Shown here: piece after piece, positions 1 through 6,705 of the stretch
Numbering within the stretch: the stretch's first letter is position 1
Layout: every line of letters begins with the position of its first letter
Source of the DNA: Betaproteobacteria bacterium
GTDB taxonomy: Bacteria; Pseudomonadota; Gammaproteobacteria; Burkholderiales; SG8-41
Assembly (NCBI GenBank): GCA_021732805.1
Contig: JAKFUJ010000422.1
Location: 1-10,021 of the forward strand
Length of the DNA: 10,021 nucleotides
Reading direction: 5' to 3'
Translations under genes and position numbers: made by a program
Notes under the pieces: generated by a model
Seen by the model: only the letters and a program-made list of their open reading frames with translations
Told to the model about the DNA's origin: nothing
Database searches by the model: none

Positions 1-1140
<1,140 letters not shown>

Positions 1141-1148
<8 letters not shown>

Positions 1149-1169
1149 CTCGCGAAGCGAGTTGCATAT
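1141..1169 (+). other. Perfect hairpin spanning the groEL stop codon
   Basis: Thirteen bases at 1141-1153 pair with 1157-1169 (ATATG/CATAT, one T-G wobble, AACTCGC/GCGAGTT) around a GAA loop. The TAA stop sits inside the left arm. No T run follows, so it is not a classical terminator. It could protect the mRNA 3' end or modulate termination. The pairing is seen directly; the role is inferred. Confidence 0.6.
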
Positions 1170-1186
1170 CCTGATCTGAAGGAGCA

Positions 1187-1207
1187 GGGGAAACCCATGG
1201 TTTCCCC
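1187..1207 (+). other. 9-bp inverted repeat after groEL
   Basis: GGGGAAACC (1187-1195) and GGTTTCCCC (1199-1207) are exact reverse complements separated by CAT. No T run follows. It lies between the stop-codon hairpin and the groEL terminator, so the groEL 3' untranslated region would carry three consecutive stem-loops. Function unknown. Confidence 0.5.
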
Positions 1208-1240
1208 CGAGCCCCCTTCCTTCGGAGTATTGGATGCATC

Positions 1241-1270
1241 AGAAACCCCGCTTTGGCGGGGTTTCTTTTT
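1241..1270 (+). terminator. Rho-independent terminator of groEL
   Basis: An 11-bp perfect stem AGAAACCCCGC (1241-1251) / GCGGGGTTTCT (1256-1266) with a TTTG loop, followed directly by TTTT (1267-1270). This is a textbook intrinsic terminator 93 bases after the groEL stop codon. Confidence 0.93.
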
Positions 1271-1307
1271 GCATGAGGCAGACAGCAGGAAAACGCTGTG
1301 CGTCGAT

Positions 1308-1313
1308 TACAAT
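1308..1313 (+). promoter_or_regulatory. Possible -10 box for the small membrane protein gene
   Basis: TACAAT matches the sigma-70 -10 consensus at 5 of 6 bases and lies 31 bases before the ATG at 1345, after the groEL terminator. No good -35 is present 16-18 bases upstream, so the call is weak. Confidence 0.3.
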
Positions 1314-1344
1314 GCAAGCCCGGGTTCAAATATAAAATCAGATC

Positions 1345-1647
1345 ATGCCCATCGAATTTACGCTGGTATCCATTCTGTTTGCCGTAGTGCAGGTCGCGAT
1401 TTACCTGTTGATCGGTCGCGGGGCGATGTACTTGCTCGGCGGCGCGGCCCGTGAGCAGAATTTCATCTACCAGCTGTTCAAAAAGGGCACTGAACCGCTG
1501 GTCAAAGTCACCCGCATCATCACCCCCAAATTCGTTATCGATCGCCACGTGCCCTTCGTGACCTTCATCCTGCTGGTATGGATCGGCCTGATGCTGATTT
1601 ACCTGCGGCGCTCCATCTGTCTGGCCCAGCAACTGAACTGCGTGTAA
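1345..1647 (+). CDS. Small two-helix inner-membrane protein of unknown function
   Basis: A 100-residue protein starting MPIEFTLVSILFAVVQ. It has two strongly hydrophobic segments at about residues 5-27 and 69-87. Between them is a basic, soluble stretch of about 40 residues (LFKKGTEPLVKVTRIITPKF), so both termini probably face the same side. There are two cysteines near the C terminus (ICLAQQLNC). I do not recognise a named family, and the gene looks like a conserved-hypothetical integral membrane protein. No good Shine-Dalgarno precedes the ATG (AAATCAGATC), and this ATG is chosen because the hydrophobic helix begins right after it. It stands alone between the groEL terminator and the tRNA promoter. 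The clean hydrophobic pattern and its filling of the gap between two transcription units support a real gene. Confidence 0.75.
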   Translation: MPIEFTLVSILFAVVQVAIYLLIGRGAMYLLGGAAREQNFIYQLFKKGTEPLVKVTRIITPKFVIDRHVPFVTFILLVWIGLMLIYLRRSICLAQQLNCV

Positions 1648-1659
1648 CGGGCTATTACC

Positions 1660-1694
1660 TTGACGCAAAACGGTTTTGAGGTTTAAATAGCGCC
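1660..1694 (+). promoter_or_regulatory. Sigma-70 promoter of tRNA-Phe with GC-rich discriminator
   Basis: TTGACG (1660-1665, 5/6 to consensus), a 17-base spacer, TTAAAT (1683-1688, 4/6), then AGCGCCC before the expected start near 1695. A GC-rich discriminator after the -10 is typical of stringently controlled stable-RNA promoters. The leader to the mature tRNA would be about 70 bases and contains an imperfect hairpin (TCC-G-GCCC at 1700-1707 with GGGC-GGA at 1715-1721). Confidence 0.6.
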
Positions 1695-1723
1695 CTTTCG
1701 TCCGGCCCTGCAGGCGGGCGGAA

Positions 1724-1738
1724 CCCAGATACCCTCAG
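1724..1738 (+). repeat. Short direct repeat, left copy (second copy 2021-2035)
   Basis: CCCAGATACCCTCAG upstream of the tRNA matches CCCAGATACCTTCAG at 2021-2035 in 14 of 15 bases. A partial third copy, CAGATACCTT, is at 1966-1975. The copies flank the tRNA gene. Origin unknown; chance cannot be excluded at this length. Confidence 0.35.
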
Positions 1739-1764
1739 TTTTTGTATTACCCTCAGCAGCACGG

Positions 1765-1840
<76 letters not shown>

Positions 1841-2181
1841 AATTAAAGCGTTAGCAAGTAGTATTGGCAACTCGCAATCTACAAAATTGGCCGAGACGCT
1901 TACTCATGCCGAACAAATCTCAACTGGGTTTATTTATTGCCTCAATTGGCAATCATCCAGCACTGCAGATACCTTTACTTATTTTTGCGATGGCAAGGTA
2001 TTTGATGATTTCTCGTGCCCCCCAGATACCTTCAGCCTTAATTTGGTGAGTCAATGTAAACGCACCTTAGGTTTAGATAGACAATCTTCAAAAGCTTATT
2101 TTAAGGAACCAACTTTTCGCTTTTTCTATTTCGAGCATAATTTTCGAGATACATTTTACTAATGGAACGGGACTAAGCACT
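1841..2181. other. AT-rich stretch downstream of tRNA-Phe without a convincing gene
   Basis: By hand count 1841-2160 is about 38% GC, falling to about 30% over 2041-2160, against clearly GC-rich groEL. One frame stays open from the tRNA to 2162, but it starts inside the tRNA, has no ribosome site and resembles no family I know. The stretch contains the 15-base repeat noted above and a direct repeat TTTCGAG at 2129-2135 and 2142-2148 around a CATAAT (2136-2141) that could be a -10 for the selenoprotein gene, without a clear -35. It may be a remnant of mobile DNA at the tRNA 3' end or simply the upstream control region of the next operon. Confidence 0.5.
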
Positions 2182-2192
2182 GGGAGGCAGGA

Positions 2193-2804
2193 ATGACGAA
2201 GGATCGTATGGAGACCATATGTGGTGTCGGACTGCATGTGCCGACCGGTGCTGTGGATTCTGCTCTCAAGGGTCTTGCGCCACGTCTAAAGGCACTGCGC
2301 GGCGCCCGTGTCGGGATCCTCGACAATTGCAAGGAGTTTGCCGATCTGGTCCTGCACGGGGTCGCCGAAGTGCTTGAGCGGGATTTTGGCGCCAAGATCC
2401 GTTTCTGGCGCAAGAGTTATCTCGGAATTCCTTCGCCATACGCAAAGGAAATGGCGGGGTCATGTGACGCGGTAATCAACGGCGTCGGGCACTGAGGCTC
2501 GTCAACCCCCTGGACCGCGCGTGACGCGGTCGAGCTCGAAAATCTTGGCATCCCCACTGTCACCGTAATCAGCACGGAATTCGCCCCGCTCGCCCAGGTA
2601 ACGGGGCAGGGCGCAGGTCATATGGGTTTGCCGATTGTGGTCGTCCCTCATCCAGTGGGTAATCGCGACGAAATGCTTGTCCGGAATCGGGGCAGGGAAA
2701 TCGCCGCGGAGTGTGCCCGCATATTGACTACGCCTGCGGATCAATTGGCGAAAGAGTGCGAAAGCAGGGTGTTCCCGCTGACGACATCGCTCATGCCGCG
2801 ATGA
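2193..2804 (+). CDS. UGSC-family selenoprotein (in-frame TGA at 2493-2495 = selenocysteine 101)
   Basis: A 203-residue protein if TGA at 2493-2495 is read as selenocysteine (Sec, U101); the true stop is TGA at 2802-2804. ATG 2193 follows a good ribosome site, GGGAGG (2182-2187), with 5-base spacing. The reading frame stays open for 102 codons after the internal TGA. The translation matches the N-terminal half of the protein at 4990-6588 on both sides of it: here DAVINGVGH-U-GSSTPW..LENLGIPTVTV, there DAVIQCFGD-C-GTSTSI..LERLGIPTATV. TGA falls exactly on Cys95 of that relative. The U-G-S motif followed by a GIP strand and a PHP-V-GN loop fits the UGSC selenoprotein family, of unknown reaction and thought to be redox-active. 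It is likely cytoplasmic, as no signal peptide is visible. The next gene begins 7 bases later. A conventional gene caller would stop at 2495 and call the rest a second fragment. Confidence 0.9.
2496..2535 (+). promoter_or_regulatory. Candidate bacterial SECIS hairpin after the Sec codon
   Basis: Directly downstream of TGA 2493-2495, GACCGCG (2513-2519) pairs perfectly with CGCGGTC (2525-2531) around the loop CGTGA (2520-2524). A basal helix GCTC (2497-2500)/GAGC (2532-2535) closes it, with a 12-base bulge on the 5' side. The loop starts 25 bases after the TGA, and its second base is G. Both fit the general rules I recall for bacterial SECIS elements, which lie within the coding region and are bound by SelB. 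The pairing is seen; the function is inferred. Confidence 0.65.
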
Positions 2805-2811
2805 GGCTTGC

Positions 2812-3861
2812 ATGAACGACATCCCTGTCTCCATTGCTGATGCAGACGCATTTGATCGCATCAATGAGGTTTTCTACGAACGGGGGTGGACGGACGGATT
2901 GCCCATCGTTCCACCGACTGAAGCGCGTGTTCAGGCCATGCTTGCCGGCATGCCATGGCGCAAGACGGAAGATCTGATCAGTGTGGTTCCCCCAAAAATG
3001 GGCAACGCCACATTACAGCAAGTCGCTGTAAACGCCGTGATGGCGGGCTGTCGCCCGGAGTACTTGCCGGTGGTTGTTGCAGCGCTGCAGGCAGTTTCAG
3101 AAGCCGATTACGGCCTTGATCATCGTCAGACCACGACCCATGCCGGGGCACCGCTGATCATCGTTAACGGCCCTGCCGTGCAGCGGTTGAAGATCAATTG
3201 CGGAACGGGGGTTTTTGGTCCTGGATGGCGCGCCAATGCGACGATAGGACGTGCACTGCGTCTTGTACTGGTCAATGTAGGTGGCGCCGGACCGGGCGTC
3301 GACCTCTCTCAAACCGGGCATCCCGGTAAATATACCTACTGTATTGCGGAATACGAGGCGGCAAATCCCTGGGAGCCTCTGCACGTTGAGCGGGGGTTTC
3401 GCAAGGAGCAAAGCGTAGTGACCGTGGTCAACACCGAGGCGCCACACAGCATGACGGAGAACGTGCAAACGGATGCGGATGAAATCGTCAGAACCTTTGC
3501 ATCATGCATGGCCACCCTTGGTGTTAACAATCTCTACTCCCAGGGACACCCGGTGCTGGCAATGGGGATTGAACATGCGCAGCACATATCGTCTGCTGGC
3601 TGGAGCAAGTCGGATGTGAAAAAAGCGCTGTTCGAGCGCGCGCGCCAGCCTTGGGGATTGATGAAAAACCGGGGCAAGTCGAAAGGCCCGAATTTCCCCG
3701 ACTTTGTGGACAAGGGCGACGACAACTCCATGGTGCCCATACTCTGGGAGGCGAAAGACCTCATTCTCCTTGTCGCCGGAGGTGCCGGAGGAAAGTCCAT
3801 GTTCCTGCCCACGGCTGGCGGGCAAAGCCTCAGCGTTTCAAAGGTCATCGAAGAAAAGTAG
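2812..3861 (+). CDS. Partner protein of the UGSC selenoprotein (GWTDGLPxVPPT family)
   Basis: A 349-residue cytoplasmic protein of uncharacterised family. ATG 2812 is 7 bases after the selenoprotein stop, and the ribosome site TGAGG (2802-2806) overlaps that stop codon, so translation is probably coupled. It aligns along nearly its whole length with residues ~195-532 of the protein at 4990-6588. Shared blocks include GWTDGLPIVPPT (25-36), NAVMAGCRPEY (74-84), PLIIVNGP (114-121), ATIGRALRLVL (143-153), CIAExEAxxPWEPLHVExGF (from 177), GVNNLYxxGxPVLxxGxEHA and LVAGGAGGKS near the C terminus. Cys80 and Cys177 are conserved in both paralogues, whereas Cys130 is not. The fused paralogue shows that it forms a complex or a two-step unit with the UGSC protein. 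No cofactor motif that I recognise is present, and the reaction is unknown. It ends convergent with the regulator gene, 25 bases apart. Confidence 0.9.
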   Translation: MNDIPVSIADADAFDRINEVFYERGWTDGLPIVPPTEARVQAMLAGMPWRKTEDLISVVPPKMGNATLQQVAVNAVMAGCRPEYLPVVVAALQAVSEADYGLDHRQTTTHAGAPLIIVNGPAVQRLKINCGTGVFGPGWRANATIGRALRLVLVNVGGAGPGVDLSQTGHPGKYTYCIAEYEAANPWEPLHVERGFRKEQSVVTVVNTEAPHSMTENVQTDADEIVRTFASCMATLGVNNLYSQGHPVLAMGIEHAQHISSAGWSKSDVKKALFERARQPWGLMKNRGKSKGPNFPDFVDKGDDNSMVPILWEAKDLILLVAGGAGGKSMFLPTAGGQSLSVSKVIEEK

Positions 3862-3886
3862 TCGTTTTTATGAATCCGCAGGCCTG

Positions 3887-4822
3887 CTAGGCGATCCGCC
3901 TGGTTCCGGACAGGGCTTTATCAACCGTGCCCCGGTTCAGGCGGGGCGCATACATCTCGATGAATTCATATACGTAACCACGCAGGTGGTCATTGCGCCT
4001 GACGCCCAGATATATGGTGTTGGGCGCGAACAGGTGACGGGCGTCTATGGCGCGCAGCTTGTGGTCCCGGTCTGGATCGTAGGCGAGGCTGGCGACGATC
4101 GCAACGCCAATCCCCATCTCGACATAGACTTTGATTACATCGGTATCGATGGCACTCAATACAATGTCGGGGGTGAGCCCCTTCTCGGAAAAAGCGTGAA
4201 GTATCTTTGACCGGCCGATGAATGGGGCGTCATAGGTAATGATCGGATAGCCGGTAAGCGACTCCAGGGAAACGCGCCGTTGTTTCAGCAATGGATGTCC
4301 GACCGGCGTGAGGATTACGCGCTCCAGAACATTGCACGGGAACAGCGCAAGTTCCGTGCCTTCCGATGGGCTGTCTGAACCGATACACAAGTCCGCTTCT
4401 CCGCTGCGCACGAGTTCCACGACCTCGGCGGGTGTGCCCTGTCTGAGCATCAATCGGACGCCGGGATGGCGTGCAGTAAATTGCTTGATTACTGCCGGCA
4501 GGGCATACCGTGACTGGGTGTGGGTGGTTGCGACGACGAGATTTCCGCGACCTTCCGACGAGAACTCCTGCCCGATTTTTCCCAGATTGGCCGCTTGATC
4601 GAGCATGTTTCGGGCAACCTTGAGGATTTCGATGCCTGGCCTCGTCAGGCCAAGCAGGCGTTTCTGGTTGCGCGCAAAAATATCCACTCCGATCTCACGC
4701 TCCAGCGCGCGCAGTTGCCGGCTCAAGCCCGGTTGGGGTGAATTGAGCGTTTCCGCGGCGCGCGACACGCTGAACCCGGCATCGACGATGGCACAAACGA
4801 CCCGTAACTGTTCAAGGCGCAT
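3887..4822 (-). CDS. LysR-type transcriptional regulator, CysB-like
   Basis: A 311-residue DNA-binding regulator. The N-terminal winged helix-turn-helix covers residues ~1-60 (SRAAETLNSPQPGLSRQLRALE), followed by an effector-binding domain. It is close to CysB/Cbl, sharing ATTHTQSRYALPAVIKQF (from 98), GRSKILHAF, DTDVIKVYVEMGIGVAIVAS and a YVYEFIEMYAPRL ending. As I recall CysB, its sulfate/effector pocket uses Thr100, Thr102, Gln103, Thr149 and Thr202. At the same positions this protein has Thr100, Thr102, Gln103, Ser149 and Ile202, so the ligand may be related but altered. It is transcribed divergently from the fusion gene at 4990, the usual LysR arrangement, and probably controls it and possibly both UGSC units. 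No clear Shine-Dalgarno precedes its ATG, and an inverted repeat arm (4824-4833) abuts the start, which suggests autoregulation. Confidence 0.93.
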   Translation of the reverse strand: MRLEQLRVVCAIVDAGFSVSRAAETLNSPQPGLSRQLRALEREIGVDIFARNQKRLLGLTRPGIEILKVARNMLDQAANLGKIGQEFSSEGRGNLVVATTHTQSRYALPAVIKQFTARHPGVRLMLRQGTPAEVVELVRSGEADLCIGSDSPSEGTELALFPCNVLERVILTPVGHPLLKQRRVSLESLTGYPIITYDAPFIGRSKILHAFSEKGLTPDIVLSAIDTDVIKVYVEMGIGVAIVASLAYDPDRDHKLRAIDARHLFAPNTIYLGVRRNDHLRGYVYEFIEMYAPRLNRGTVDKALSGTRRIA

Positions 4823-4989
4823 GTATTATTGAGTATTCCCAAAAACATGACAGCCTCGTCAGAGGCATGTTTTTGTCATGAATTATGCAACTCTCAATAA
4901 TAACAATAACGTTATATAAAAAGCTGATTATAGACATTGAGAAGATATATGGGGAGTGTAAAAATCAGCAAAATCCAAGGAGAACGAGC
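4823..4989. promoter_or_regulatory. Divergent control region with nested inverted repeats
   Basis: AT-rich DNA between the regulator and the fusion gene. Two inverted repeats share one centre at 4863: TATTATTGAG (4824-4833)/CTCAATAATA (4893-4902) and CATGACA (4846-4852)/TGTCATG (4874-4880). A further dyad CAAAAACAT (4840-4848)/ATGTTTTTG (4867-4875) encloses GCCTC/GAGGC (4853-4857/4862-4866). ATAACGTTAT (4906-4915) is a perfect palindrome overlapping a candidate -10 TATAAA (4915-4920). No good -35 is present, as expected for a promoter needing an activator. GCTGATT (4923-4929)/AATCAGC (4963-4969) could fold in the leader. AAGGAG (4977-4982) is the ribosome site of the fusion gene. Confidence 0.65.
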
Positions 4990-6588
4990 ATGCCCGGCAT
5001 TACCGTGATGAACCCGCATATTGCTGACAATGGTGAAACCCTGATGCTGGCACCACAGCTTGCGCAGCTTAAGGATGCTCACGTGGCCTTTGTTGATAAC
5101 AGCAAAGTGAACGCAGATCTGTTCCTTTCGCGCGTTCGGCCGATGCTTGAGGATATGTATGGCATCAAAAGCGGCATCACGATTCGCAAGCTGGCCCCCA
5201 AAGACGAACTTACGGACGACGATCTTCGTCAACTGGCCAAGCATGATGCGGTGATTCAATGCTTCGGTGATTGCGGGACATCCACATCGATCAGCGTGTT
5301 TGACGGTGTGCGATTGGAGCGTCTGGGTATCCCGACGGCCACGGTATGCAGCACCGCGTTTTCAGGTGCTGCGCGTTCGCAGGCTGCCGGGCGCGGCATG
5401 TGTGACCTGCCGATCATCGAAATCCCGCACCCCATGCATACGGCCCCGGCTGATGCTGTCAAGGAGCGTGCAGAAGCGGCTGTTGGTCATCTGGTGGATG
5501 CGTTGACGAAACGCCATGAAAAGACGCCGCAGGATGTGGTCGAGCAGCCGGCGGAAACGGTTGAACTGGCTGATGTGCCGGAGACGCTGCAAGAGTTTTT
5601 CTTCAAGCAGGGTTGGACCGACGGACTGCCGGTGGTTCCGCCAACTAACGAAGCGGTGAGTGCCATGCTGGCTGGGGCCGGACGCGACCCGGTCGAGAAG
5701 ATCGGGCCGATTCCGCCAAAAATGCGGATCGCGACCGTGGAGAAGATCGCAATCAATGCGGTAATGGCCGGTTGTCGGCCCGAATACTTTCCCGTCGTTC
5801 TGGCCGCCGTGGAGGCGGTCCTCGACGGAAATTGCCGCCTGTACGGTATTCAGACCGCAACCAACAATTCTTCGCCGCTGCTCATCATCAACGGCCCCGT
5901 TGCGGAAAAACTTGGCATGAACGCGCGGGGCAATGTGTTTGGGCAGGGATGCCGCGCCACTGCAACCATAGGCCGGGCGCTGCAACTGGTATTGAGAAAT
6001 ATCGGCGGCGATTTGCCTGGTGAGACGGACATGTCGACCCAGGGGCAAACCGGGAAATTCACTTTCTGCATAGCCGAGAACGAGGCGGAGAGTCCCTGGG
6101 AACCATTGCATGTCGAGCATGGATTTATGCGCGAAGACAGCACGGTCACCGTGATTGGCGCGTCCGCCGGACACAATGTATTTACTTATGGATGCGAGAC
6201 GGGCGCGGAAATTATCGACCACTTTGTTGGCGCCCTGACTGCTCTCGGTCACAACAACATCATTTTCCCGACAGGACCTCTGTTGGTGATCGGGCCCGAG
6301 CATGCCGGTGTTCTGGCAAGGGATGGATATACGAAAAATTCAATACGCGAGCATATTTTCAAGAATGCACGGATTCCGCTGTCGCGTTTTGGCAAACGGA
6401 CTGTTCGCGGCCTCCGCCATCGCCGCGCGGGCTGGTTCAGCAAGGTGAATGATCCGGATCACATTGGCGTCGCGGATCGTCCAGAAGACATCTCCATTGT
6501 CGTTGCCGGTGGCGCTGGGATTCATTCCCAGTTTGTTCCAACCTCGTTCAGTTATCACCCGGTTATCAGGCGGATTTTGTCTTTATAG
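4990..6588 (+). CDS. Fused UGSC-like (Cys form) and partner-domain protein
   Basis: A 532-residue cytoplasmic protein. ATG 4990 is chosen over the upstream in-frame ATG at 4885 because it follows AAGGAG (4977-4982) with 7-base spacing and because homology begins near residue 28. Residues ~28-172 are a UGSC-type domain with Cys95 (TGC 5272-5274) in GDCGTST, at the position of selenocysteine in the protein at 2193-2804. Residues ~173-197 form a linker rich in E, P and V. Residues ~198-532 match the protein at 2812-3861: GWTDGLPVVPPT (208-219), NAVMAGCRPEY (from 256, Cys262), INGP, FCIAE (Cys360), PWEPLHVEHGF and VVAGGAG. Thus the two adjacent genes of the other unit are here one polypeptide. 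The reaction is unknown; a thiol- or selenol-based redox or cleavage step is likely. It is divergent from the CysB-like regulator, and a likely terminator follows. Confidence 0.92.
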   Translation: MPGITVMNPHIADNGETLMLAPQLAQLKDAHVAFVDNSKVNADLFLSRVRPMLEDMYGIKSGITIRKLAPKDELTDDDLRQLAKHDAVIQCFGDCGTSTSISVFDGVRLERLGIPTATVCSTAFSGAARSQAAGRGMCDLPIIEIPHPMHTAPADAVKERAEAAVGHLVDALTKRHEKTPQDVVEQPAETVELADVPETLQEFFFKQGWTDGLPVVPPTNEAVSAMLAGAGRDPVEKIGPIPPKMRIATVEKIAINAVMAGCRPEYFPVVLAAVEAVLDGNCRLYGIQTATNNSSPLLIINGPVAEKLGMNARGNVFGQGCRATATIGRALQLVLRNIGGDLPGETDMSTQGQTGKFTFCIAENEAESPWEPLHVEHGFMREDSTVTVIGASAGHNVFTYGCETGAEIIDHFVGALTALGHNNIIFPTGPLLVIGPEHAGVLARDGYTKNSIREHIFKNARIPLSRFGKRTVRGLRHRRAGWFSKVNDPDHIGVADRPEDISIVVAGGAGIHSQFVPTSFSYHPVIRRILSL

Positions 6589-6605
6589 TTTTGGAGGTCA
6601 CGGTT

Positions 6606-6637
6606 GGGCGACTGTTACCATATAACTGCGCCCTTTT
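6606..6637 (+). terminator. Likely intrinsic terminator after the fusion gene
   Basis: GGGCG (6606-6610) pairs with CGCCC (6629-6633), and an inner helix GTTA (6614-6617)/TAAC (6623-6626) has the loop CCATA. TTTT (6634-6637) follows at once. The stem has a small internal loop, so termination may be partial and allow read-through into the receptor gene. I see no strong promoter in 6638-6705. Confidence 0.6.
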
Positions 6638-6705
6638 AGTCCCAACACCTGCTGAGGTTGAGTTCGCGCTCAGACACCGGTCGTAAAAATAAAAGGAGAT
6701 GGTCG

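Noticed and set aside
1197..1454. 85-codon frame after groEL
   Set aside because: Runs through an inverted repeat and the groEL terminator and overlaps the membrane protein gene in another frame; no ribosome site.
2493..2495. TGA as a pseudogene-making nonsense mutation
   Set aside because: It coincides with the conserved Cys of the paralogue, reading remains open and conserved for 102 codons afterwards, and a SECIS-like stem follows.
3878..3901. Palindromes GCAGGCCTGC and AGGCG-ATC-CGCCT between the convergent partner and regulator genes
   Set aside because: No T run follows on either strand and the second lies inside the regulator coding end, so I do not call a terminator.
4885..4989. Upstream ATG at 4885 as start of the fusion protein
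   Set aside because: No ribosome site, it would place coding sequence over the palindromes and candidate -10, and the extra 35 residues have no counterpart in the family; ATG 4990 has a strong AAGGAG.
5362..6303. 313-codon minus-strand frame opposite the fusion gene
   Set aside because: Long but antisense to a protein with clear paralogue support; sequence is arginine- and histidine-rich, as expected for a shadow frame.
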